This document shows positions 48,517 to 59,056 of a DNA stretch of 64,000 nt, one piece after another. The stretch is from Methylobacterium pseudosasicola (lineage in GTDB: Bacteria > Pseudomonadota > Alphaproteobacteria > Rhizobiales > Beijerinckiaceae). The stretch is from contig NZ_FOTK01000018.1 in assembly GCF_900114535.1 (NCBI RefSeq), positions 1-64,000 of the forward strand. Reading direction: 5' to 3'. The translations under genes and the position numbers were made by a program. The notes beneath the pieces are model-generated. The model was not told the origin of the DNA, made no database searches, and saw only the letters and a program-made list of their open reading frames with translations. Each line of letters begins with the position of its first letter. The first letter of the stretch is position 1.

Positions 48517-48625
48517 CTCCTCCCCCTTGCGGGGATGACCCGGAGGTGGGCGTGGTGCCGAAAGAGGCGCAGCGGTGCCTTCTGCACCACCCCCACCCCT
48601 GACCCCTCCCCGCAGGGGGGAAAGA
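48517..48625. repeat. Palindromic REP-like element (type 3) between aceF and lpdA
   Basis: The left arm (CCTCCCCCTTGCGGGGATGA, then CCCGGAGGTGGGCGTGG) pairs with the right arm (CCACCCCCACCCCTGACCCC, then TCCCCGCAGGGGGGAAAG). It fills most of the 190-bp gap between the E2 and E3 genes and would fold into a long imperfect hairpin. Confidence 0.7.
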
Positions 48626-48684
48626 AAAATCGTGGCAACTCAACTGCCTGCTGCCCATCCCAACAGACTGTGATCGCCGCCGCC

Positions 48685-50379
48685 ATGCCCGAGACCCGCG
48701 AGATCCGCGTCCCCGATATCGGCGACTTTTCCGGCGTGCCGGTGATCGAGATCCCGGTGGCGCCGGGGGACGCCGTCGCCCGCGACCAGACCCTGCTCGT
48801 TGTCGAATCCGACAAGGCGACCCTCGACATCCCCTCGCCCGTCGCCGGCCGGCTGGTGGAGATGCTGGTCAGCCTCGGCGACACCGTCTCGGCTGGGACG
48901 CTGATCGCCCGCGTGACGGTGGACGCCGAGAGCATCGCGCCGGCATCGGCACCGGCGCCATCAGGCGGCGACCCGGAGATGTCCTGCGACGTGCTGGTGA
49001 TCGGCGGCGGGCCCGGCGGCTACGCGGCGGCGTTCCGGGCCGCCGATCTCGGACAGCGCGTGATCCTGGTGGAGCGCGAGGCGACGCTGGGCGGCGTCTG
49101 CCTGAATGTCGGCTGCATCCCCTCGAAGGCTCTGCTGCACGTCGCCGCCGTCACCGAAGAGGCCGGAAGGCTCGCCGCCCACGGGATCAGCTTCGGCGCG
49201 CCGACCGTCGATCTCGACAAGCTGCGGGCGTTCAAGGCCGGCACCGTGCGGCGCCTGACTGACGGGCTCACCCAGATGGCCCGCCAGCGCAAGGTCGAGG
49301 TCGTGCGCGGCACCGCGCGCTTCGCCGGGCCGAAAGCGGTCTTGGTTACTTTGCAGGCGGGCGGAAGCCGCGCTGTCGGGTTCCGAAGCGCCATCGTGGC
49401 GGCGGGCTCGTCGCCGGTCAGCCTGCCGATGCTGCCCGATGACCCGCGGATCGTGAATTCCACGGGGGCGCTGGAGCTGCCCGTCGTGCCCCGCCGCTTG
49501 CTTGTCATTGGCGGCGGCATCATCGGCCTGGAGATGGCCACCGTGTACAGCGCGCTCGGCGCCCGGGTCGACGTGGTCGAGCGCCTGCCGAACCTCCTTG
49601 AGGGGGTGGACCGGGACCTCGTGGCGGTCTGGACCAAGCGCAACGCCCACCGGTTCGACCGGATCCGGACCGGCGCGGAGGTCGTCTCGGCCGCCGCCAC
49701 TCCGGACGGCATCGCCGTGACGCTCGCGGGCGAGGCGGAGCCGCAGATCTACGACCTCGTGCTTCAGGCGGCGGGGCGCCGGCCGAACGGCGACGCTCTG
49801 GGCCTCGACATCGCCGGTGTCGCGGTGGAGCGCGGCTTCGTGCCGGTGGATTCGCAGATGCGGACCAACGTGCCCCACATCCTGGCGGTGGGCGACCTCG
49901 TCGGGCAGCCCATGCTCGCGCACAAGGCGGTGCACCAGGGCCACGTCGCCGCCGAGGTGGCCGCTGGCCACAGAGCGGGGTTCGATGCGGCGGTGATTCC
50001 CTCGGTGGCCTATACCGATCCGGAGATCGCCTGGGCCGGCCTCACCGAGAGTGCCGCCAAGGCCGCCGGACGCGCGGTCGAGGTGGCGCGCTTCCCCTGG
50101 GCTGCCTCGGGCCGGGCCATCGCCAACGGCGCCGATTACGGCCTGACCAAGCTGCTGTTCGACGCGCAGACCAAGCGGATCGTCGGCGGCGCCATCGTCG
50201 GCCCGAGCGCGGGCGACATGCTCGGAGAGATCGTGCTGGCGATCGAGATGGGCGCCGATGCCACGGATATCGGCCGCACGATCCACCCGCACCCGACGCT
50301 CGGCGAGACCATCGGGCTGGCCGCCGAGGCCGCGCTCGGCCTCTGCACCGACCTGCCCCCGGCCCGGCGCTCGGCATAG
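48685..50379 (+). CDS. lpdA: Dihydrolipoyl dehydrogenase with N-terminal lipoyl domain (pyruvate dehydrogenase E3)
   Basis: Residues 1-80 form a lipoyl domain (MPETREIRVPDIGDFSGVPV, Lys44 in VESDKATLDIPSPVAG) closely like that of the E2 upstream. From about residue 103 comes the flavoenzyme: CDVLVIGGGPGGYAAAFRAA (FAD), the redox pair Cys139/Cys144 in GGVCLNVGCIPSKALL, an NAD motif LLVIGGGIIGLEMATVYSAL and a terminal HPHPTLGETIGLAAEAALG with the active-site His. It reoxidises the lipoyl arm with NAD. Lipoyl-bearing E3 is known in Neisseria and Burkholderiales-type complexes. Length 564 aa. Confidence 0.93.
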   Translation: MPETREIRVPDIGDFSGVPVIEIPVAPGDAVARDQTLLVVESDKATLDIPSPVAGRLVEMLVSLGDTVSAGTLIARVTVDAESIAPASAPAPSGGDPEMSCDVLVIGGGPGGYAAAFRAADLGQRVILVEREATLGGVCLNVGCIPSKALLHVAAVTEEAGRLAAHGISFGAPTVDLDKLRAFKAGTVRRLTDGLTQMARQRKVEVVRGTARFAGPKAVLVTLQAGGSRAVGFRSAIVAAGSSPVSLPMLPDDPRIVNSTGALELPVVPRRLLVIGGGIIGLEMATVYSALGARVDVVERLPNLLEGVDRDLVAVWTKRNAHRFDRIRTGAEVVSAAATPDGIAVTLAGEAEPQIYDLVLQAAGRRPNGDALGLDIAGVAVERGFVPVDSQMRTNVPHILAVGDLVGQPMLAHKAVHQGHVAAEVAAGHRAGFDAAVIPSVAYTDPEIAWAGLTESAAKAAGRAVEVARFPWAASGRAIANGADYGLTKLLFDAQTKRIVGGAIVGPSAGDMLGEIVLAIEMGADATDIGRTIHPHPTLGETIGLAAEAALGLCTDLPPARRSA

Positions 50380-50537
50380 GCTCGACCCCATGGCCCAGGT
50401 TGGCTAAACCAGCGGCCGCGAGGCCGGGGCCGCGTCGGTGGTGCCGACGATCCTCAGAAGAACAGGACGCCTCCGACCCGGGAGGATTCGGGCCGAGACG
50501 ATGCGGTGGGCCGAATTCATCTGTCCGGGACGTTCCG

Positions 50538-51215
50538 ATGCGCAGCCTCACCTTCACCCGACTTGATCCGCGGGCGGTCAAACGCTGCGTCGCCTTCCTC
50601 GTGCGGCGCGACTGGGCACTCCATCTTGGCCTCGCGGCGGCGCTTGCGGGGATCTCGATGAGGCCCGCCGCCGTCGCGGCCGAGGCGCCCGCCGCCGCCC
50701 AGCCGCAGGCTGCTTTGATCGCGTCGTTGCAGAGCCGCGTGCTGGCGGCGCACAGCGCGACCCTGGCGCTGGAAAGCTGGTGTGCCGACCACAAGCTCGC
50801 CGGCGACCCGCATCTCGTCGCCCGGCGCATGGACGTGGCCGACAAGCCGCTCAGCGCCGCGCAGCGCACCCGCTTGGCGATCGGCCCGGAGGAACCGGTG
50901 CGCTACCGCCGGGTCCGGCTGGCCTGCGGCGACCGGGTTCTGTCGGAGGCCGACAACTGGTACGTCCCGGCGCGCCTGACCCCTGAGATGAACGCGACCC
51001 TCGACAGCACCCGCACGCCCTTCGGCCGGGTGGTCCGCCCGCTGGAGCCGACGCGGCAGACCATCGAGGTCCGTCCGTTCCCGCAGGCGGCGGCGCCCGG
51101 ACCCGACGACAAGCTGTTCGAGGTTGATGCAGTGCTCTCCACCGGCGCCGGCCAGCCCTTCTGCGAGGTCGCAGAGACCTATCTGGGCGGTGCGCTGCCC
51201 GAAGCTTCGCGATAA
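50538..51215 (+). CDS. Exported protein with a possible chorismate-lyase-like (UbiC/UTRA) fold
   Basis: The start MRSLTFTRLDPRAVKRCVAF precedes a basic stretch and a hydrophobic segment ending AVAAEA, a long signal peptide. The mature part (RYRRVRLACGDRVLSEADNW, YVPARLTPEMNATLDSTRTP, FGRVVRPLEPTRQTIEV) follows the order seen in chorismate-lyase-like proteins, where a substrate-facing strand is followed by an L..L..T.TPFG motif. That fold assignment is inference. If right, it is a periplasmic relative of an enzyme family that is normally cytoplasmic. Function unknown. It lies between lpdA and a DUF2147 gene. Confidence 0.6.
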   Translation: MRSLTFTRLDPRAVKRCVAFLVRRDWALHLGLAAALAGISMRPAAVAAEAPAAAQPQAALIASLQSRVLAAHSATLALESWCADHKLAGDPHLVARRMDVADKPLSAAQRTRLAIGPEEPVRYRRVRLACGDRVLSEADNWYVPARLTPEMNATLDSTRTPFGRVVRPLEPTRQTIEVRPFPQAAAPGPDDKLFEVDAVLSTGAGQPFCEVAETYLGGALPEASR

Positions 51216-51250
51216 GAGAGCCGCAAACGGCCGGTTCGGGAGGAATGTCG

Positions 51251-51649
51251 ATGCGTCGCGTGGTCTTGGCGTTGCTTGCGGTCTTGCCGGTCTGCGGCCC
51301 GGCCCTGGCGGCTGATCCGGCCGGACTCTGGCTCACCGAAACCGGCAGCTCCCGCGTGAAGATCACCCCCTGCGGCGGCGGCTATTGCGGCACCATCGTC
51401 AGCGCCCCCGGCAAGGCGCTCGACGCCAAGAACCCGGACCCGGCCCTGCGCAGCCGCAGCGTCGTGGGGGTGCAGATCCTCAACGCCCAGAAGGCGGATG
51501 GGCCGAGCTACACGGGTTCGCTCTACAACCCGAACGACGGCAAGACCTATTCCGGCTCGCTGCGGCTGACCGGCCCGAACGCGCTCGAAGTCTCGGGCTG
51601 CGTGATGAGCGTGTTCTGCAAGAGCCAGACCTGGACCCGGGTGAACTGA
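51251..51649 (+). CDS. DUF2147 exported protein, 132 aa
   Basis: GGGAGG lies seven bases before this ATG, which I prefer to the in-frame ATG six bases earlier. A signal peptide (MRRVVLALLAVLPVCGPALA) is followed by the DUF2147 pattern: GLWLTETGSSRVKITPCGGG, YCGTIVSAPGK, GSLYNPNDGKTYSGSLRLTG and a terminal GCVMSVFCKSQTW. The fold is a small lipocalin-like beta barrel in the periplasm, usually thought to bind lipids or other hydrophobics; its role is unestablished. Confidence 0.85.
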   Translation: MRRVVLALLAVLPVCGPALAADPAGLWLTETGSSRVKITPCGGGYCGTIVSAPGKALDAKNPDPALRSRSVVGVQILNAQKADGPSYTGSLYNPNDGKTYSGSLRLTGPNALEVSGCVMSVFCKSQTWTRVN

Positions 51650-51737
51650 CCACCGCCCACGATGACGCAGTCGCGGGCTCGTGACGGATCAATTGCGCAC
51701 GATCGAAGCTTCCCTCTCGACAGAGACAGGGACCTTC

Positions 51738-52013
51738 ATGACCAAGATGATTTTCGCCGCCGCGATCGCGACCTGTTTGGTCGGGCCGGCCTCCGCCCAG
51801 GTGATCGAATCCCCGACCAGCACCGCCGTGGTCGTGCCGCCCGGCGCCCCCGGTGTGGTGACGCCGCAATCGAATTCCACCGGCAGCGAAGGTGCCATCA
51901 CCTATTCGCCCACCGGCCAGCCGGCGGATTCGATCTCCAACGATTCCGCCGCCGCCGGCAATGCCAACCAGCCCTCGCGGGTCGCACCGCAGGGCGGTGG
52001 CGGCGGCAAGTAA
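51738..52013 (+). CDS. Small exported Ser/Pro/Gly-rich protein, 91 aa
   Basis: MTKMIFAAAIATCLVGPASA is a clear signal peptide. The mature part is low in charge and rich in Ser, Thr, Pro, Asn and Gly (VVVPPGAPGVVTPQSNSTGS), ending in a Gly-rich PQGGGGGK tail. It is probably disordered in the periplasm or secreted. The frame extends 57 bases upstream but begins with a non-native stretch. No family recognised. A strong terminator follows. Confidence 0.6.
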   Translation: MTKMIFAAAIATCLVGPASAQVIESPTSTAVVVPPGAPGVVTPQSNSTGSEGAITYSPTGQPADSISNDSAAAGNANQPSRVAPQGGGGGK

Positions 52014-52032
52014 GCAAGTCACCGAGCATGAA

Positions 52033-52065
52033 GAGGGCCGCGCCGGAGACGGCGCGGCCCTTTCT
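52033..52065 (+). terminator. Intrinsic terminator after the exported protein at 51738
   Basis: AGGGCCGCGCCG, loop GAGA, CGGCGCGGCCCT, then TTCTT. A 12-bp GC stem with a short T-rich tail, 20 bp after the stop. Confidence 0.75.
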
Positions 52066-52084
52066 TCGTGAACAGCACGACACC

Positions 52085-54772
<2,688 letters not shown>

Positions 54773-54847
54773 CGAGGCTGACTCTAGCAGAGGCCTAAAG
54801 GACTGGACCGCCACCCGTTTCAAGCGGGGCCCGCATGGCGCCCTCTT

Positions 54848-54886
54848 AGAGCCGTTCCCGATCGCGTAGCAATCGCGAACGGCTCT
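54848..54886. repeat. Short palindromic element upstream of alaS
   Basis: AGAGCCGTT, CCCGATCGCG, loop TAGCAA, then TCGCGAACGGCTCT. The arms pair with a mismatch or bulge near the middle. It lies 76 bp upstream of the alaS start and could act at the level of the leader RNA or be one more dispersed repeat. Confidence 0.55.
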
Positions 54887-55087
54887 CAGTCCCCCGCCGG
54901 ACCGGCCTCCGGCTCGGCGGTGCGCAGGCTCGGTGCCGGGAAACAGGCCCCATCACGAACAACCCTGCCGCGAAAACACCCGGCTCCGCCGCACGGCCGC
55001 CACAAGCGCGGCCGTGTTGTCGCCACATCTGTCAAGCGATGATGAACCCGTGGCGCCGTCAAGGGCGCGTGAGGAATCGGACAGACG

Positions 55088-56254
55088 ATGCAGGGCCGCA
55101 CGGTCGGATCGCCGAGGAACGTCACGAGCAAGCAGGGCCGGTTCGGGTCCGGCCGGGTCGATGCCATCACCGCACAGCCGATGCTCGGCCGTGCCCATGG
55201 GAGCGTTCCGGCGCTGGCCCGCTCGGTGCTCACCGTCGCGCTGATCGCCGGCGGCCTCAGCGCCGCCCTGATCGGGTCGGGGGTCGATCTCGGCAAGGTC
55301 GGGCTGAGCCAGGCGGTCTCCTCCGCCCAGGCCGCCACCGAATTGCCGATGCCGCGCCCGCGAATCCATACCGTGGCGCTGAGCGAGGAGCTGGAGCGGA
55401 CGCCGCTGCGCGCCTCGGCGAGTTTCGCCGCCGTCCACGACCTCGATACCGCCGTCGGCTCCAACGGCGTCGACCGGGTGTCCTACGACTTCCTGCTCTC
55501 GGAGAGCGCCGGCGGCGACCCGAACGACATCCTCGAATTCGGCCCGATGAAGATCCGGCGCCACTTGGTGCAGACAATCGTGCGCGCCGCCCAGGCGGTC
55601 CAGACCGATCCGGTCCTGCTGATGGCGGTGGCTGACAAGGAATCGAGCTTCGTCACGGCGGTCCAGGCCAAGACTTCCTCGGCGACGGGCCTCTACCAAT
55701 TCATCGAGCGCACCTGGCTCGGCGTGGTGCGCGACTTCGGCCCGAAATACGGGCTGGAGAGGGAGGCCGCCCTGGTCTCCTCGGATTCCAACGACCGGCC
55801 GGTGATCACCGACGCCGCCGAGCGCGCCCGGGTGCTCGAACTGCGCCGCGATCCCTATCTCTCGGCGCTGATGGCCGGCGAGATGCTCAAGCGCGACGCC
55901 GCCCGCATCGCCCAGCGCATCGGCCGCGAACTCACCCTCGGCGAGGTCTACCTGGCCCACTTCCTGGGCGCGGACGATGCCGGCGAGTTCCTGGCCAACG
56001 TCATGAACAAGCCGGCCGCCGCCGCCGCCGCCCTCCTGCCGGGCCCGGCCCGGGCCAACCGGTCGATCTTCTTCGCCGCCGGGCGCTTCGTCGGCCGCGG
56101 CCGGCACCGGAAGCCCGCCAGTCTCTCGGTGGCCCAGGTCCACGAGAAGTTCGAGACGATGATGAGCACCCGCGGCACCCGCTATCAGAACGTCCGGGCG
56201 GTCTCGGGGATCATGGCCTACGCGGATGCCGAGACCGGGCTCGCCACGCAGTAA
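55088..56254 (+). CDS. Lytic transglycosylase (SLT domain)
   Basis: After a cytoplasmic tail and one membrane helix (SVLTVALIAGGLSAALIGSG, near 45-66) comes a linker, then an SLT/lysozyme-like domain. LLMAVADKESSFVTAVQAKT contains Glu185, the catalytic acid, and SSATGLYQFIERTWLGVVRD is the signature. LGEVYLAHFLGADDAGEFLA follows. It cleaves peptidoglycan glycan strands in the periplasm. The membrane anchor and length of 388 aa fit an inner-membrane type. The C-terminal Arg-rich stretch is unassigned. Confidence 0.9.
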   Translation: MQGRTVGSPRNVTSKQGRFGSGRVDAITAQPMLGRAHGSVPALARSVLTVALIAGGLSAALIGSGVDLGKVGLSQAVSSAQAATELPMPRPRIHTVALSEELERTPLRASASFAAVHDLDTAVGSNGVDRVSYDFLLSESAGGDPNDILEFGPMKIRRHLVQTIVRAAQAVQTDPVLLMAVADKESSFVTAVQAKTSSATGLYQFIERTWLGVVRDFGPKYGLEREAALVSSDSNDRPVITDAAERARVLELRRDPYLSALMAGEMLKRDAARIAQRIGRELTLGEVYLAHFLGADDAGEFLANVMNKPAAAAAALLPGPARANRSIFFAAGRFVGRGRHRKPASLSVAQVHEKFETMMSTRGTRYQNVRAVSGIMAYADAETGLATQ

Positions 56255-56374
56255 ACCCTGAGCGAGCGGGTCCCTATTCGCGGTCCCGCGCGCAACTCCC
56301 TGCGTGCTGCCGACTTTCGTCCCTAAGCGCCGCGTTAGCGTGCGGCGTGAACCGGAGACTTTCGGAGGGCGTTC

Positions 56375-56974
56375 TTGAGAAAGCCTCTGTCGAGCGCGGC
56401 CACGCCGCTCACTGATACGCTCTCGCCGAGCAGCATCCCGCTCGACCAGATCGGTCAGACGCTCGCCTCGATCTATGACGATTTGGTATCAGAGGGCGTG
56501 CCGGAGCATTTGGCCGCCCTGGTCCGCCGGGTCCGGCAAACCGATGCCGAGGCCACCGCGCCGCACGAGCCGCCCCCCCTCGTAGCCGACGGCCCAGTGC
56601 CGCGCCTCGCCCTGGTGGTCGAGGACGATCCCGAGATCCGCGCGTTGGCCGAAACCCTGCTGGAAGAGACCGAGCTCGACGTGGTCGGCTGCGACAGCGC
56701 CGAAGCGGCGCTGACCGTGCTCCAGGCACGGGGCGGCGACGTGGCCCTGGTCTTCGCCGATGTCCGGCTCGCCGGCGCCATGGACGGGCTGCAGCTCGCC
56801 CGGGCAGTGGCGACCTTGTGGCCCCGGGCCCGGCTGGTGATCACCTCGGGCCACGGCATCCGCCGGCCGGACCTGCCCCGCGAAGCGGTGTTCATCGCCA
56901 AGCCCTGGCGGCCCCTCGACGTGCTGGTCGAGGCCGAACGGGCGACCACCGATCCGGCGCCGCCCGTCACCTGA
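56375..56974 (+). CDS. Probable NepR-receiver fusion protein
   Basis: Two parts are visible in 199 residues. Residues 24-54 read DQIGQTLASIYDDLVSEGVP then EHLAALVRRV, which follows the NepR anti-sigma core (IGxxLRxxYDxxVxExVPxxxxxLL). Residues about 76-190 are a receiver with the acidic pair 84-85 (VVEDDPE), phospho-acceptor Asp129 (VFADVRLAGAMDG), Thr157 (VITSGH) and Lys176 (FIAKPWRP). NepR holds the sigma factor EcfG until the response regulator PhyR, phosphorylated, removes it. A NepR-like segment fused to a receiver would put anti-sigma and control parts in one chain. The NepR call is by motif only. Confidence 0.72.
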   Translation: MRKPLSSAATPLTDTLSPSSIPLDQIGQTLASIYDDLVSEGVPEHLAALVRRVRQTDAEATAPHEPPPLVADGPVPRLALVVEDDPEIRALAETLLEETELDVVGCDSAEAALTVLQARGGDVALVFADVRLAGAMDGLQLARAVATLWPRARLVITSGHGIRRPDLPREAVFIAKPWRPLDVLVEAERATTDPAPPVT

Positions 56975-57049
56975 AGCGGCGCAAGCGGCGTCGGGCCCGG
57001 CCCTTGCATTGACCGCCGCCATATCGGCGCGAGCCCGGAGCCCCTGTCT

Positions 57050-57979
57050 TTGCCGATCCTGTCCGTCCGTCACCGCACGGTCTACCGGTACCGGCGTCCG
57101 GTCGCCTTCGGCGAGCACCGGATCATGTTCCGGCCCCGGGACAGCTACGATCAGCGCCTGATCGAGGCGTCGCTGGAGATAACCCCCGAGCCCGCTTCGC
57201 TCCGGTGGATGTTCGACGTGTTCGGCAATTGCGTCGCGGTGGCGACCTTCGGCACCCGCGCCGAGACCCTGACCTTCGAATGCGGCATCACCCTCGACCA
57301 CACCCCCGAGCACGCCCCGGTCTTCCCGCTGGCGCCGCACGCGACGCATTACCCGTTCGGCTACGGCGCCGAGGACATGCCCGACCTCGCCCGGTCGATC
57401 GAGCGGCAATGGCCCGACCCGCGCCATGAGGTCGATGCCTGGGCGCGCAGCTTCATCCCGGGCCAGGGGCGGATCCCGACGCAGGAGCTGCTGGCCGACA
57501 TGACCCGCAGCGTGCGGGCGAACTTCACTTACCTCGCCCGCTCCGAGAAGGGCGTGCAGGACCCGCTGACCACCCTGCGGAGCAAGCGCGGCTCGTGCCG
57601 GGATTTTGCGGTGCTGATGATGGAGGCGGTCCGGGCGCTCGGCATGGCCGCCCGGTTCGTCTCCGGATACTTGTACAACCCGCGCAACGACCGCGCTCGC
57701 CATGTCGGCGGCGGCTCGACCCATGCCTGGCTGCAGGTCTACCTGCCCGGCGCCGGATGGATCGAATTCGACCCGACCAACGGCATCGTCGGCAACCGCG
57801 ACCTCATCCGCGTGGCGGTGACCCGCGATCCGGCACAGGCCGTGCCTCTGCACGGCTCCTTCTTCGGGCTGGCCAGCGACGACCTCGGCATGCGGGTGGA
57901 TGTCGACGTGATCGAACTGCCTGACGAAGAGGCACAAATACGCGGGTTTCAGGCTCGTCCACCACTCTTGGCGCGTTGA
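57050..57979 (+). CDS. Transglutaminase-like protein (N-terminal beta plus catalytic core), active-site complete
   Basis: A TTG start with GGAG upstream opens LPILSVRHRTVYRYRRPVAF, the usual bacterial N-terminal domain. The core has LRSKRGSCRDFAVLMMEAVR (Cys183), GGGSTHAWLQVYLPGAGW (His225) and IEFDPTNGIVGN (Asp241), a full Cys-His-Asp set. Members act as proteases or amide-crosslinkers; function is usually unknown. It ends 65 bp from a second homologue, so they are probably co-transcribed. Confidence 0.85.
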   Translation: MPILSVRHRTVYRYRRPVAFGEHRIMFRPRDSYDQRLIEASLEITPEPASLRWMFDVFGNCVAVATFGTRAETLTFECGITLDHTPEHAPVFPLAPHATHYPFGYGAEDMPDLARSIERQWPDPRHEVDAWARSFIPGQGRIPTQELLADMTRSVRANFTYLARSEKGVQDPLTTLRSKRGSCRDFAVLMMEAVRALGMAARFVSGYLYNPRNDRARHVGGGSTHAWLQVYLPGAGWIEFDPTNGIVGNRDLIRVAVTRDPAQAVPLHGSFFGLASDDLGMRVDVDVIELPDEEAQIRGFQARPPLLAR

Positions 57980-58044
57980 AATCCCAAATCCGGACTGCGC
58001 AATGCGGGGCGACCCGCCGGGGCGAGAGGACACAGGTGGCCGTG

Positions 58045-58863
58045 ATGAAGATCAGGACCGGATACGACATCGCGTTCAGCCTCACCCAGCCGACGCCCAT
58101 GATCCTGATGCTGAGCGTCCACCCGTCGCGGATGCCCGACCTGCTGACCCCGCAGACGATCAATTTCGATCCGTGGATCCCGGCGCACGAGTACCGGGAC
58201 GTGTACGACAATGTCTGCCACCGGATCGTCGCGCCGCCGGGCCTGCTGACCATCTCGGCCGATTTTACGATCCAGGATTCCGGCCTGCTCGACGAGTACG
58301 CCCCTGATGCCCAGCAGATCCCGGTCCAGGACCTGCCCGACGACGTGATGGTCTACCTGCTGGGTTCCCGCTACTGCGACACCGACAAGCTCTCGCAGAC
58401 CGCTTGGTCGCTGTTCGGGGGCACGCCGGAGGGTTGGGCGCGGGTGCAGGCGATCGTCGGCTACACCCACGAGCGCATCCGCTTCGACTACCAGCGCGCA
58501 GACGCTACCCGCACCGCCCATGACGGCTTCATGCAGCGCGAGGGCGTCTGCCGGGACTTCGCGCATCTCGCGGTGGCCTTCTGCCGGTGCATGAACATCC
58601 CGGCCCGCTACGCCACCGGCTATCTCGGCGATATCGGCGTCCCGAAGGACCCGGCGCCCATGGATTTCTCCGCCTGGTTCGAGGTCTATCTCCAGGGTCC
58701 CTACGGCCCGCGCTGGTACACGTTCGATGCACGGCACAATCGCCAGCGGATCGGCCGGATCGTCATGGCCCGGGGCCGCGACGCCACCGATTGCGCGATC
58801 TCGACCAATTTCGGCTACGCCCACCTGGCGCGCTTCGACGTCCATACCGACGAGGTCGACTGA
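58045..58863 (+). CDS. Transglutaminase-like protein with Ser replacing the catalytic His
   Basis: MKIRTGYDIAFSLTQPTPMI starts after AGGTGG; GTG codons 3 and 9 bases upstream are alternatives. The core shows Cys169 (QREGVCRDFAHLAVAFCRCM) and Asp228 (RWYTFDARHNRQRIGRIV), but the His position reads APMDFSAWFEVYL, with Ser209 where most relatives have His. I recall the same substitution in other Alphaproteobacteria, so it may be a subfamily trait. The protein may have lost or altered the classical activity. It is downstream of a paralogue with a complete active site. 272 aa, no signal peptide. Confidence 0.82.
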   Translation: MKIRTGYDIAFSLTQPTPMILMLSVHPSRMPDLLTPQTINFDPWIPAHEYRDVYDNVCHRIVAPPGLLTISADFTIQDSGLLDEYAPDAQQIPVQDLPDDVMVYLLGSRYCDTDKLSQTAWSLFGGTPEGWARVQAIVGYTHERIRFDYQRADATRTAHDGFMQREGVCRDFAHLAVAFCRCMNIPARYATGYLGDIGVPKDPAPMDFSAWFEVYLQGPYGPRWYTFDARHNRQRIGRIVMARGRDATDCAISTNFGYAHLARFDVHTDEVD

Positions 58864-59056
58864 CCGGGCAGGCGCGATCGCCGAAGATGGTAACCAGTTT
58901 TCGCGCGACGCCGATGCAGAACCGGGCCCTCGGCGCAGGGCACGCACAAACCCGCTTACGTATTCCAGCGCCAGTCAAAATCTTCTTCGGGGCGTGGAAC
59001 TGCCAACCTATGCTCACGCTTGTAATAGCAAAGGTTATCGCACAGGCAGGCACCCC

